From the IMG/VR virus record IMGVR_UViG_3300022602_000496, positions 1-20,960 of that record: a stretch of DNA of 20,960 nt; one strand, given 5' to 3'. Shown piece by piece: positions 1 to 9,740 of this stretch. The notes under the pieces are model-generated. The model was given only the letters and a program-made list of their open reading frames with translations. It had not been told where the DNA came from and made no database searches. The position numbers were made by a program, and so were the translations under genes. The number at the start of each line of letters is the position of its first letter. The first letter of the stretch is position 1. The DNA comes from a virus.

Positions 1-1
1 G

Positions 2-280
2 TTTGATGCAGGACCATATGGTGTTTTTAGAGATGCTCTTCATCTTCCTGATGATCAAACATTCACGGATGATCAGATTGCAGAGATGAAACAACAAAGA
101 TATCAAAACTGGTTAGCTATTGTCAATCCTCCTGCATCGGATACTCCTCCGCCACCAGAGCCAGAAACACCTCCTGCAAATATTAATATATCTGGTGTTG
201 ATTACACTTTGCTTGAAGGTACTCCAGCAAGTGGAGCAGTCCTCATTGAAGTAAATGGTACTTGGTACCAGAAAGCATAA
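2..280 (+). CDS. C-terminal part of an unrecognised virion-type protein (partial, 5' end outside window)
   Basis: The reading frame is open from the left edge and gives 92 residues before a TAA at 278-280, so only the C-terminus is visible. I do not recognise the family. The visible part has an acidic segment (LPDDQTFTDDQIAEMKQQRY), a proline-rich linker (SDTPPPPEPETPP) around residues 43-55 of the visible part, and a small C-terminal domain ending VNGTWYQKA. A Pro-rich hinge followed by a short terminal domain would fit a minor fibre or fibre-associated protein, but that is inference. An internal ATG at 86 exists, but the frame continues upstream of it with similar composition, so 86 is probably not the true start. 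It is followed after 3 bases by the large repetitive gene, which has no clear ribosome binding site, so the two are probably translationally coupled. Confidence 0.6.
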   Translation, partial: FDAGPYGVFRDALHLPDDQTFTDDQIAEMKQQRYQNWLAIVNPPASDTPPPPEPETPPANINISGVDYTLLEGTPASGAVLIEVNGTWYQKA

Positions 281-283
281 TAA

Positions 284-3200
284 ATGGCCAATATTTATTG
301 GGTAGGAGGAACAGGTACTTGGGATACTTCTACAACCACACACTGGGCAAGTTCGTCTGGTGGCACAGGTGGTACTGGAACTGTTCCTACTGCGGCTGAC
401 ACAGTATTCTTTGATAGTGGTTCAGGTGGCACTTATACTGTCACTATGTCAGGCGCTTTGACGTGCCTCAACATCAACATATCTGCTGGCGCGCCCACAT
501 TTACAAGCACAGGTACGCTTACTATTTCTGGTAGTATGAATATTACCAATATAACTCCTACTTGGTCAGCCACTGGACTTATTACATTCATTTCGACAAC
601 TACAGGAAATACAATCACAACAAATGGCACAGCATTTGCTGCTGCATTTACATTTAACGGATCTGGTGGATATTGGACTCTTGGTAGTTCGCTTACAACA
701 ACATCAACAACAGCTTTTACAGTAAACGCAGGAACATTCGATACATCGTCTACAGGTAACTATGCTTTAACTATAGCTGGAACTTTAACGATTTCTAGTT
801 CTGCTACAGCAATATTGAACCTGAATGCATCCACAGTAACTTTGCCCGCAGCAACGCCTTTATCTCTAGGATCAGCGGGAGTATTAAACGCAGGCACATC
901 TCAGATCAACTGTACGTTTAATGGATCTATTTCTTTTAATGGAAACGGCAAAACGTTCTATAACGTTGCATTTCCTACAGCCGTAACAACATCTGCGGTT
1001 TCAACCAATATCTCAGGCCAAAATACGTTTTACAATCTATCATATACTGCACCATCGGTTGTTGGATATAGAATAGCTAGTTTTTCTTCTAACCAGACTA
1101 TCAGCGGCGCTTTAACTACGACAGGCACTGCTGGCAATCAAAGAGTGTGGTTTCAAACTACTGTTTATGGTTTTCAGTTGATATTGACATGTAATAGTGC
1201 AGCATCTTTAACTGATGCCGATTTCAGAGATATCATTGTAAATGGCACAGCTTCTCCTATTTCGGGCACACGTATAGGGGATCTTGGAGGCAATCTGGGT
1301 ATTACAACTTCAACACCAAAAACTGTATATTGGAGTTTAACTGCTGGCGGTAACTGGTCTTCAAATGCTTGGGCAACATCTTCTGGTGGCACACCAGCCG
1401 CTTCAAACTTTCCTCTTGCGCAAGACACCGCAATCATTGACAATACGGGACTGACTACAGGCAATACTATTACATTAGATACTGTTTTTGCGTGGATAGG
1501 CAGTATAGACATGTCTAGCAGAACTAATGCTATGACATTGACAAATACAACAACGCCCATTACTGTATACGGGAACTGGAAAAATAGTTCTGCGGTGACT
1601 GTAGCAGGAACGGCATCATTGACATTTGCTAGTAGAAACACACAATCTGTTACAAGTGCTGGAGTTTCGTTCTCACAAGCAATCAACATTACTTCGTTTG
1701 GTGGATCATTTCTACTAAATGATGCGTTTAGCATATCTTCTGGTGCTAATCCAACATTATCTATTGTGTCGGGAACGTTTGACACTCAGGGATATTCGAT
1801 CAGTGTTCCCACACTTAGCGTGGGTGCATCGAGTACACCCGTGGCTCCTTGTAACGTATATCTTAGATCCAGTACTATAACAGTGACTTATATTTCTGGT
1901 GCAGGATTTAATACTGGTCCATTACTTACAGTTTATCCAGGAACTTCTACTCTTAATATTACCTCTGTTAACTCGTCTCTTACCAACTATGGTAGTGTAA
2001 GCGCGACATTATACAATGTTAGTATGAGCAACGGCGGGCAAGTTATTTCTGGTGCTTTCACCTATAGTGGAACTCTAACACTCAACAATCCCAGTTCTGG
2101 TGGTTATAGATCATACATTATTAGCGGCGGCATACAGACAATCAATACACTATCTGCTAGTGGTTCATCAGCAACAGGAAGAGTGTTTATTTCTGCTTCC
2201 TCGGTATCAGCAAGCCCTACGTCAACTCCAACAGTGTTAAATGTCACTACATTCTCTTCTCCTTCGGATATTGATTTTAGAGATATTACACTAACGGGCG
2301 CAGCCGCAGGAACTTCAGTGACAAGAGGTGGTGATTGTGGAGGTAATAGTGGTATTACATTTCCCGCAGCTAAAACTGTTTACTGGAATCTAACTGGTTC
2401 ACAAACTTGGTTCTCTACTGGATGGGCAACATCTTCTGGTGGTACACCTGCTGCAAATAATATTCCTCTTGGACAAGACACGGCAATCATTGATAATAAT
2501 GGCGCTGCTACAACAATCAACTTTTCAGGCGGGTATATAAGCACATTAGACGTTTCTTCGCGTACAAGTTCGGTGACATTTGCAGGTAGCATTTTCATAA
2601 ATGGAAATCTAAAACTTGGTACAGGTGTAGTATCTCCATCTGCATTTAATCCATACTTTACTGGTCGCAATACAACACAACAGATATTATCCAATGGCAT
2701 ATCAATAAGCGGTGGTGGTAATGGTATCGTTATATTTAATATAAACGGAACTGTTCAACAATCAGATGCATTGAATACTGATCTTCTCACACTCACAAAC
2801 GGTGGATTCAACTCTTCATCATATAACACAACAATAACTACCAGATTCGTAAACACATCAACATCAACTCGTACGTTGAATATGGGATCTGGTACTTGGA
2901 CGTTAGCTGGAACAGGAACAGTTTGGAACACTGCATCAACAGGCTTAACATATTATGCAGGCACATCTACGATTGTTCTATCTGATACATCGACAACAGC
3001 AAGAACATTTACGGGTGGTGGATTTTATTACAATAAACTGACTATTGGTGGTACAACTGGTGTATCCACAACCACTTTGGGTGCTGGAGATACATACGGA
3101 GAACTTGCATCCACAAAAACAGTTTCACATACAATATCATTCAGCACAATATCTGTTGGCAAGTGGTCTGTAACAGGAACGTCAGGAAATCTTGTAACTG

Positions 3201-5476
3201 TCACGGGAACAACACTCACTCTTTTTGGTGATCGTGTATCGGGCGTTGATTATCTGACAATGGGTACGACAGCGATGTCTGCCACTAATCCTGTTGAGTT
3301 TTATGCTGGTGTAAACAGTACAGGCTCTGGTGTTATTCTTACCGCTGCTCCAGCTGCCGTAACAAGATACTGGGTAGGCGGCACAGGAAGCTGGACGGCA
3401 TCTGCGACTGCTAACTGGTCGGCCACATCTGGAGGCGCTGGTGGTGCTTCTGTGCCCACATCCGCTGATACTGTCATATTTAATAGCGCATCAAATGCAA
3501 CCGCATATTCTGTAACACTATCATCGGTAACTCCATTACGCTGCTACAGCTTGTCTGTAAGTGGACCAGCATCTGGTTCATTAGTATTCGCAGGATCTGC
3601 ACAGCTTTGTATCACGCACGACTTTACAATGGCATCTACAGGAATAAGTAGAACATATACCGGTGCGATTACGTTTAGTGGTGCAGGCACAGGTAAAACG
3701 ATCAGTTGTGGACAAACTCTAGCAAGTTCTATTACTTTTGCCACAACAGGTTCATGGTCATTAACTGCCGCTTTGAATATTGGCACATCTACACTGACAA
3801 TAACAAGTGGCACATTCAACACTGCTGGATTTACTTTAACTGGTGCAACTCTGACATTAACATATTCGTCAGGAGCAACAACTCCTATATCATTATCCTT
3901 TGGTGCTTCTGCTATCAATCTAACAACGAGCATCAACTTTACCGGTTCATCTACGACAGTAAATCCTACTAACTTAACGTTCAGTTCTGGTACATCAACT
4001 ATAACAATATCTGGAACAAGTAACGCATTTTATCATGGTGGTCAAACGTTTTATAATGTTGCGTTTACTGATCAGACTTCAGGCATCTCTGTTCCTTTGA
4101 ATCAATCTATTTTTCCTGTAACATTCAACAACTTGACCATGTGGAATCCTGGAACAACAGGATATAAACAGTGTAACATATCGTCTAATATAACTGTGAA
4201 CGGAACTCTGACATTCACACAAGGCACTAATAGTGCATCAAGACGCATATTCTTATTCAGTGGCACATTAGGAACACAGTACACGATTACTGCCGCTTCT
4301 GTATCAAACCTTAATAATATCGACTTTCGCGATATCAAATGTGCTGGTGCCGCTACTTGGTCAGGTACAAGTATTGGAGACTGTGGTGGCAATAGTGGCT
4401 TAACAGCATCAACACCAAAAACTGTATATTGGAGTTTAACTGCTGGTGGTTCTTGGGCAGCTGGTGTTCCTTGGGCAACAAGTTCTGGTGGTACACCTGC
4501 TGATGCTAACTTTCCACTAGCACAAGACACAGCTATTATTCAGAATACTGGATTAAACACATCTTCAACAATCACAATGGACAACATTTGGAATATCGGC
4601 ACAGTCGATATGTCTACAAGAAGCAATACTTGGACTTTTGCTATCAGTAATGGTCCAACACTATATGGAAACTGGTTGTTAAGTTCTGCCACAACATACT
4701 CAGGTTCTGGTCAGTTAACATTCTCAGGTAGAGGCACTCAAACAATAACGAGTGGCGGCGCTTCTTATACTGGCACAAACCAATACATAATAAACTCATT
4801 TTCAGGAACTGTTCAACTTGCGGATGCTTTAGCGATATCGAGTTCTCTAGTTCTTACGTCTGGTACATTTAATGCGGCATCATATAATGTCACTGCTTCA
4901 TTATTCAGTACGGCTGGTTCAAGTTCTAGAACATTGTCTATGGGATCTGGTACATGGTCACTAACATCAAATCCCACACCATGGACAATAACAACTACTA
5001 CAGGGCTTACCTTTAATAAAGGATCAGCAAATATCAACTTAAGTGGTGGCAGCGGCACAAACTTTACTGGTGGTAGTTTGACGTACAATGGACTGTCATT
5101 TGGTGGATCAGGATTTAGTTCAACTAGTGCATTAACTGGAAATAATACATTCTCTGCTATTTCTTCATCTAGAACTGGTATCTGGTCGTTAAATCTGGGC
5201 ACAACCATACAGTCGGTTGGAGCATTTTCTGTCTCTGGATCTTCTGGCAACTTAGTGTCGATTTTTGGCACATCAACCTCAACACCAGCAACTATGGTAT
5301 ATACTGGATCATCAACCGTAAATGTTGATTATATTTCAACATCAAGTCTTCGCGTATATAGTTTAACGAACACTTGGTATGCAGGTACGCACAGTGTAGA
5401 TGGCGGCACTTTAGGATGGATATACGCAGCGATTGCTTCTACTGGAGTTTTGGGACAGTTTTTCTTTTTCTTTTAA
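284..5476 (+). CDS. Giant repetitive Ser/Thr/Gly-rich surface protein (five ~340-residue repeats)
   Basis: This 1730-residue protein has very low charge and is built almost entirely of Ser, Thr, Gly, Ala, Asn and aromatic residues, a composition typical of beta-helical phage fibres or adhesins. Five module starts are visible: YWVGGTGTW near residue 6, TVYWSLTAGGNW at 347, TVYWNLTGSQTW at 697, YWVGGTGSW at 1029 and TVYWSLTAGGSW at 1380. Each is followed by an A/STSSGG(T/A) stretch and then a P..(A)DT.(I/F) motif. The modules at 347, 697 and 1380 are preceded by a DFRDI...GD.GGN.G boundary; the repeats preceding residue 1029 and the C-terminus end instead in a related VDY...(F)YAG form. It ends in five consecutive Phe. 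It lies upstream of the T4-like neck genes, where T4 has baseplate, short-fibre and fibritin genes. I infer a host-binding or capsid/tail decoration role. The specific function is unknown. Start is the ATG 3 bases after the preceding stop. Confidence 0.85.
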   Translation: MANIYWVGGTGTWDTSTTTHWASSSGGTGGTGTVPTAADTVFFDSGSGGTYTVTMSGALTCLNINISAGAPTFTSTGTLTISGSMNITNITPTWSATGLITFISTTTGNTITTNGTAFAAAFTFNGSGGYWTLGSSLTTTSTTAFTVNAGTFDTSSTGNYALTIAGTLTISSSATAILNLNASTVTLPAATPLSLGSAGVLNAGTSQINCTFNGSISFNGNGKTFYNVAFPTAVTTSAVSTNISGQNTFYNLSYTAPSVVGYRIASFSSNQTISGALTTTGTAGNQRVWFQTTVYGFQLILTCNSAASLTDADFRDIIVNGTASPISGTRIGDLGGNLGITTSTPKTVYWSLTAGGNWSSNAWATSSGGTPAASNFPLAQDTAIIDNTGLTTGNTITLDTVFAWIGSIDMSSRTNAMTLTNTTTPITVYGNWKNSSAVTVAGTASLTFASRNTQSVTSAGVSFSQAINITSFGGSFLLNDAFSISSGANPTLSIVSGTFDTQGYSISVPTLSVGASSTPVAPCNVYLRSSTITVTYISGAGFNTGPLLTVYPGTSTLNITSVNSSLTNYGSVSATLYNVSMSNGGQVISGAFTYSGTLTLNNPSSGGYRSYIISGGIQTINTLSASGSSATGRVFISASSVSASPTSTPTVLNVTTFSSPSDIDFRDITLTGAAAGTSVTRGGDCGGNSGITFPAAKTVYWNLTGSQTWFSTGWATSSGGTPAANNIPLGQDTAIIDNNGAATTINFSGGYISTLDVSSRTSSVTFAGSIFINGNLKLGTGVVSPSAFNPYFTGRNTTQQILSNGISISGGGNGIVIFNINGTVQQSDALNTDLLTLTNGGFNSSSYNTTITTRFVNTSTSTRTLNMGSGTWTLAGTGTVWNTASTGLTYYAGTSTIVLSDTSTTARTFTGGGFYYNKLTIGGTTGVSTTTLGAGDTYGELASTKTVSHTISFSTISVGKWSVTGTSGNLVTVTGTTLTLFGDRVSGVDYLTMGTTAMSATNPVEFYAGVNSTGSGVILTAAPAAVTRYWVGGTGSWTASATANWSATSGGAGGASVPTSADTVIFNSASNATAYSVTLSSVTPLRCYSLSVSGPASGSLVFAGSAQLCITHDFTMASTGISRTYTGAITFSGAGTGKTISCGQTLASSITFATTGSWSLTAALNIGTSTLTITSGTFNTAGFTLTGATLTLTYSSGATTPISLSFGASAINLTTSINFTGSSTTVNPTNLTFSSGTSTITISGTSNAFYHGGQTFYNVAFTDQTSGISVPLNQSIFPVTFNNLTMWNPGTTGYKQCNISSNITVNGTLTFTQGTNSASRRIFLFSGTLGTQYTITAASVSNLNNIDFRDIKCAGAATWSGTSIGDCGGNSGLTASTPKTVYWSLTAGGSWAAGVPWATSSGGTPADANFPLAQDTAIIQNTGLNTSSTITMDNIWNIGTVDMSTRSNTWTFAISNGPTLYGNWLLSSATTYSGSGQLTFSGRGTQTITSGGASYTGTNQYIINSFSGTVQLADALAISSSLVLTSGTFNAASYNVTASLFSTAGSSSRTLSMGSGTWSLTSNPTPWTITTTTGLTFNKGSANINLSGGSGTNFTGGSLTYNGLSFGGSGFSSTSALTGNNTFSAISSSRTGIWSLNLGTTIQSVGAFSVSGSSGNLVSIFGTSTSTPATMVYTGSSTVNVDYISTSSLRVYSLTNTWYAGTHSVDGGTLGWIYAAIASTGVLGQFFFFF

Positions 5477-5511
5477 TGATGTAGATACGACGTCCATGAT
5501 GTTTTAGTTGT

Positions 5512-5519
5512 TATAAATA
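5512..5519 (+). promoter_or_regulatory. T4-type late promoter (TATAAATA) for the fibre gene
   Basis: An exact TATAAATA lies 33 bases upstream of the ATG at 5552, in the 75-base gap after the giant repeat gene. This octamer is the T4 late promoter element recognised by gp55-directed host RNA polymerase. A very strong Shine-Dalgarno (GGGGAGAGGGA) follows it just before the ATG. No terminator hairpin is evident in the same gap. Confidence 0.85.
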
Positions 5520-5551
5520 GATGTAATATCAATCGGGGAGAGGGAACCGAA

Positions 5552-8500
5552 ATGTCATCTACTAACTCAACATTCATCGCAAAGAATGGTATCATCGCTA
5601 ATGGCAGTCTAATCTATGCTGTGGGTGGTACGACTAACGTAGGTATCAACAACACTTCTCCCGATGCTGCTCTTACTGTTACTGGTACAGCAAACGTTCA
5701 AGGCAACGTTGTAATCACTGGTACAGTGAATGCTGGTGCAAACGTAAACGTCACTGGTTCTCTTACCTCTACAATCAATGTCAACACTGTTACAGTCTAT
5801 GCGTCAAATGCTAGTGTTGTTGCTGCTGGTAATGTTGTTATCAACTCTTCTGGCGTATCTGTTGCAAATGCTACTGGATCTCTTCTTGTTTCAACTATTG
5901 GAACAACTCAAGGTTTCTCTGCAAACGCATCACTAGTTACACTAGGTAACAGTACCGTAAACACACAGATCAATACAACACACTTCTTTACTGGTAACTC
6001 CACATCATATGGCTTTGGCAACTCAACATATGAAGCTTTAGTTACTGCGACTGGTGGTGTAAATGTCAGTGTATATCTAATCAACTCATCTTCTGCCAAT
6101 GTTGGTAATAGCACAGTTTATGGATATGGCAACTCAGTTGTAGAAGCACTTTATAATCTAACAACAAACACAAGTGGTGTTCTAACCGCATCAAACGTTG
6201 TTATTGGCAACTCAACTGCCAACTCAGTAATCAACTCAACAGCGGTGGTCACATCGATTGTTAATGCAACGGCAAACGTTTCTACCACAACAGTCTATGC
6301 GTCAAATGCTAGTGTTGTTGCTGCTGGTAATGTTGTTATCAACTCTTCTGGCGTATCTGTTGCAAATGCTACAGGCGCATTGCTTATTGGCACAATCGGT
6401 ACTACAAATGGTTTCTCAGCAAATACAACATCAGTTGTATTAGGCAACACGTCTGTCGTTACTACTCTTACTCCAGGGACAATCACAGTAACTGGTCTCG
6501 CCAACGTAGGCAACGTCAATACAACAACTGTAAATGCCACAACGTTGAATGCAACAACAGTCAATGCTAACTTGGTTGGTACCACAGTCACAGCGAATGT
6601 TATTGCGACAACAGTTTCGGCAACAACAGTTACAGCTAACGTTTCTGCTATAGTAGTCAATACTGCTCAGGTAAATGCTACTGCTAATGTCACAGTCGGT
6701 GGTCTATTGAACGTCACAGGCAACTCTACCTTTGGTGCTAACGTTACAATCTCAGGCAATCTATACGTTACTGGTACTACTGTTCAACAAGGCACAACTT
6801 CGGCACAAGGCTCTATTATTCCAAATGCAAATGGTAGTTTGCTATTAGGTAATAGTGGTTTATGGTGGGCTAATATATATGTAGTTAACGTAAACTCAAC
6901 AACAGTGTTTGGCAATCTAAATGCTGGCTTTGTTAATGCGTCGTCAAATGTTTATGTTGGAACAGCAGCGAATAGTGTTGCTGTAAACACAAACACAATC
7001 GTTATTGGTAACGCATCTGTCAATGCTACGATCAACTCAACAACATTTACTGGCACATCAAATAGCGCAAACTTTGTAGGTTCTGTATCAGCCGCTAATG
7101 TTGTATCTAACGCACAACTATCAGCAAATCTAGGAAACTATCAGACAACTGCTGGTCTATCTACAAACGTAGCAACACTTACTGCAAATAACTCAACCAA
7201 CTTCAATGGTCAGCCAGCTAGTTATTATACCAATGCATCAAACATGTCATCTGGTACTTTGCCATATGCACAGCTTCCAACAAACATTGTAAACACAACA
7301 GCCGCTTTCACGATTGCAGGCAATACAACATTCACAGGCAATACTATTGCAAATGGGTTTGTATTCAGCACAACCTCGATTGTTCTAGCAAACGGTGCAT
7401 TGTCTGGTGCTTCTGGCAAAGTTCTAATGTCGAACTCGATCAGTGGTGTTTATTGGGGTACAGTGACAACAAATCCAGGAACAGTCACATCTATTGCTTT
7501 TGCCAATGGCTTGAATGGTGGTACTATCACATCATCGGGCACAGTCTATGTTGCAAATGCGGATAACAGTATTGCAGTATCAGCCACTGGTGTTTCAGTC
7601 AATACAGCATATATTGCAACAACAAATCCTGGCTCATGGGCAAACTCGACCAATGGTTTCACTCTCAATAGTGCTGCTTGGGCTGCTCCAGGTTCTATTG
7701 GTACAACTACAGCAAACACAGCAAACTTTACCACACTAAACGCAGCAAGTCTAAACGTCTCGGGTGGTGCTACTGTTTCTGGTAACTTGACTGTCACTGG
7801 AAATCTAACACTTGCTGGTACTACAACATTCATCAACTCAACTGTTATCACAACAAATGATTTAAATCTTGTACTTGCGAACAGTGCAACAAATGCCATT
7901 ACATCAAACAATGCTGGTATTGTTGTTGGCACATTTGCTAACTTGATTTACAACTCAGCTATTCCTGCATGGCAATCAAACGTTGCGTTTATTCCTGCTG
8001 CGAATAATCTAAATCTAGGCAACACAAGCTTTGTATGGAATCTTTATGCTAACAATATTTCTGGTAATGGCGCTAGTGTAACGAGTGTAAATGCAGTACA
8101 GCTTGGTGGTGTTTCATTAGGAACTGTCAATACAGCTATCACAAGCAATGCTTCGGCAGCTTACACAAACGCAACATCATATGCAGCAACTATTGCAGCT
8201 ACCGCATTCACAAATGCTGTTGCTAATGCTGTCGCGAATACAAGCCAAGCTTATGCAAACTCAACAAACGGCTTAGGTATTAGTGGTACAGCAGCGAATG
8301 CTACTTTGTTTGCTGGATATTCTTGGGCTTCTCCTGCTGCTATTGGTGGTACTACCGCAAACTCTGGTATATTCACTACTGTTACGGCAACAGATCCCGG
8401 CTCTGGTACATCTGGTGCGTTTGTCCTTAGAACAAATACTTCAAATACTGCTATTATTCAAGTTGTTAATAATAACAATCAGGCGCAGTATTCATACATG

Positions 8501-9100
8501 CAAGCCAACTCTTCTGGTTGGTGGAACTGGACTGCAAACGCTTCATTCACAGGAAACGTTTCTGTATCTGGATCTTTTGTTGGTTCTGGTTCAGGGCTAA
8601 CTGGTACAGGACTATCATTTACTGCTGGTACTGCAAACAATGCAACAAATCTCGGTGGTGTTGCGGCTGCAAGCTATGTCAACACTTCAGGCAACTACAC
8701 AATCTCTGGTAACCACGCATTCACTGGTGGAGGCACAACAGTCAGCTATGGTGCTGGTTCATATGCAGTTGGCTATAGGGATATTCCACAGAATATTCAG
8801 AATACAAGCTATACAACCGCAGCATCAGATTCTGGTGGTCATATCTTCAATGCAGCCAATACAGGAACTTTGACATACACTATTGCCAATAACGCCACAG
8901 TTGCTTGGGCGAATGGTGCTGCTATCAGCATAATCAATGGCAATACTGCCACACTTACGATTGCTGGTGCGGGTAACGTTACAATCCAGTTAGCGGGAAC
9001 TACAACAACAGGAAGCAGAACTCTAGTTGCTGGTGCAACTGCAACTTGTATTCGTGTTGCTGTTGATAGATGGTTTGTTGGTGGAGCAGGAGTATCATAA
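5552..9100 (+). CDS. Fibre-like repetitive structural protein, Asn/Thr/Val-rich
   Basis: The 1182-residue product begins MSSTNSTFIAKNGIIANGSL and is dominated by short beta-strand-like repeats such as NATTVNA, TGTANV, VVIGNAS and INSTTFTG, with almost no charged residues over long stretches. The C-terminal ~110 residues (from about GYRDIPQNIQNTSYT) are different. They contain SGGHIFN, an IPANA-like strand pattern and a TTGSRTLVAGATATCIRVA stretch, which resembles a C-terminal domain found in many phage tail proteins. A shaft followed by a tip domain is therefore likely, and I infer a tail fibre or fibritin/whisker-like role. Residues 81-108 and 247-274 are encoded by an identical 83-bp DNA repeat. 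The start has an exceptional Shine-Dalgarno and a late promoter. The stop at 9100 is one base before the next ATG, suggesting coupled translation. Confidence 0.85.
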   Translation: MSSTNSTFIAKNGIIANGSLIYAVGGTTNVGINNTSPDAALTVTGTANVQGNVVITGTVNAGANVNVTGSLTSTINVNTVTVYASNASVVAAGNVVINSSGVSVANATGSLLVSTIGTTQGFSANASLVTLGNSTVNTQINTTHFFTGNSTSYGFGNSTYEALVTATGGVNVSVYLINSSSANVGNSTVYGYGNSVVEALYNLTTNTSGVLTASNVVIGNSTANSVINSTAVVTSIVNATANVSTTTVYASNASVVAAGNVVINSSGVSVANATGALLIGTIGTTNGFSANTTSVVLGNTSVVTTLTPGTITVTGLANVGNVNTTTVNATTLNATTVNANLVGTTVTANVIATTVSATTVTANVSAIVVNTAQVNATANVTVGGLLNVTGNSTFGANVTISGNLYVTGTTVQQGTTSAQGSIIPNANGSLLLGNSGLWWANIYVVNVNSTTVFGNLNAGFVNASSNVYVGTAANSVAVNTNTIVIGNASVNATINSTTFTGTSNSANFVGSVSAANVVSNAQLSANLGNYQTTAGLSTNVATLTANNSTNFNGQPASYYTNASNMSSGTLPYAQLPTNIVNTTAAFTIAGNTTFTGNTIANGFVFSTTSIVLANGALSGASGKVLMSNSISGVYWGTVTTNPGTVTSIAFANGLNGGTITSSGTVYVANADNSIAVSATGVSVNTAYIATTNPGSWANSTNGFTLNSAAWAAPGSIGTTTANTANFTTLNAASLNVSGGATVSGNLTVTGNLTLAGTTTFINSTVITTNDLNLVLANSATNAITSNNAGIVVGTFANLIYNSAIPAWQSNVAFIPAANNLNLGNTSFVWNLYANNISGNGASVTSVNAVQLGGVSLGTVNTAITSNASAAYTNATSYAATIAATAFTNAVANAVANTSQAYANSTNGLGISGTAANATLFAGYSWASPAAIGGTTANSGIFTTVTATDPGSGTSGAFVLRTNTSNTAIIQVVNNNNQAQYSYMQANSSGWWNWTANASFTGNVSVSGSFVGSGSGLTGTGLSFTAGTANNATNLGGVAAASYVNTSGNYTISGNHAFTGGGTTVSYGAGSYAVGYRDIPQNIQNTSYTTAASDSGGHIFNAANTGTLTYTIANNATVAWANGAAISIINGNTATLTIAGAGNVTIQLAGTTTTGSRTLVAGATATCIRVAVDRWFVGGAGVS
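5792..5874 (+). repeat. 83-bp direct repeat, copy 1
   Basis: This stretch is base-for-base identical to 6290-6372. It lies inside the fibre-like gene in the same reading frame; the copies are 498 bp (166 codons) apart. It encodes residues around VYASNASVVAAGNVVINSSG. Confidence 0.9.
6290..6372 (+). repeat. 83-bp direct repeat, copy 2
   Basis: Identical partner of the copy at 5792-5874. The identity ends sharply on both sides (T versus A at each flank), although the protein-level repeat continues with synonymous and conservative changes. Confidence 0.9.
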
Positions 9101-9101
9101 T

Positions 9102-9740
9102 ATGAGTGGTATTCAGATGGCGTTTCTTGGTTCGAAGAAATACTTTCCGCCAGTAACAAGAACATACACATCAGGCAGTGGAACTGATTCTATTCCTACT
9201 GGAGCATCACAAGTAGTTATTGAAACTTGGGGTGCTGGCGGTGGTGGTGGTCATGGTAGCAATATTTGTATAACTCAACCTGGCGGTGGCGGCGGAGCAG
9301 GTGCTTACTCAAAAAAAACTATATCTCTAACTTCTTCAAACTGGGGTCAAACGTTAAACTATGCAGTTGGAACTGCTGGTAGCGCCGGCAGTTCCGCAGC
9401 TGGAGGCACAGGAGGAACGACAACATCTTCTCAGAATACATTTACTACTTCTTTCTCTCTGACTGCAAACGGTGGCACTGGTGGTGCTGCTGGATCTGGT
9501 ACTGCATTTCAGGGCACAGGAGGAACAGCTAGTGGAGGAGACGTTAATACATCAGGCGGCGGTGGTGGTGGACAAACATCAAATGGCGCGGCATCTCCTA
9601 ACGGTGGCGCTACTCAGACTACAAAAGGATCGTCTGGTAATCCGCCAGGTGGTGGTGGTGCGGGCGGTAACTTTAGTAATCCTAACGGAAACGTAGGCGG
9701 TGCTGGTGCTGCTGGACAAGTTACTTTCACATACACATAA
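9102..9740 (+). CDS. Glycine-rich adhesin-like virion protein
   Basis: The product has 212 residues when started at ATG 9102, which has a CAGGAG ribosome binding site at 9087-9092. The frame is open further upstream to an ATG at 9027, but that extension overlaps the fibre gene and encodes an unrelated sequence, so 9102 is preferred. Residues ~20-45 (TYTSGSGTDSIPTGASQVVI then ETWGAGGGGG) match the start of the glycine-rich domain seen in many phage tail proteins. Runs GGGGGHG, GGGGGAGAY, SGGGGGG and PGGGGAGG recur through to the end. Glycine-rich loops of this kind form the receptor-binding tips of T-even gp38-type adhesins, which is an analogy rather than a demonstrated homology here. It directly follows the fibre-like gene and is coupled to the next gene by a TAATG overlap, so it may act at the fibre tip. 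Confidence 0.8.
   Translation: MSGIQMAFLGSKKYFPPVTRTYTSGSGTDSIPTGASQVVIETWGAGGGGGHGSNICITQPGGGGGAGAYSKKTISLTSSNWGQTLNYAVGTAGSAGSSAAGGTGGTTTSSQNTFTTSFSLTANGGTGGAAGSGTAFQGTGGTASGGDVNTSGGGGGGQTSNGAASPNGGATQTTKGSSGNPPGGGGAGGNFSNPNGNVGGAGAAGQVTFTYT

Noticed and set aside
5560-8760. Possible CRISPR or noncoding repeat array
   Set aside because: The repeats are irregular, in frame and explained by the repetitive protein. There are no regularly spaced near-identical units with unique spacers.
9027-9101. Longer start (ATG 9027) for the glycine-rich gene
   Set aside because: The extra 25 residues overlap the fibre gene and lack a ribosome binding site, whereas ATG 9102 has CAGGAG and a family-like N-terminus.
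433-9171. Long open frames antisense to, or in other frames of, the repetitive fibre genes
   Set aside because: They arise from the biased codon use of Ser/Thr/Asn/Val-rich repeats, have no ribosome binding sites or promoters, and their proteins look like reversed-composition shadows.
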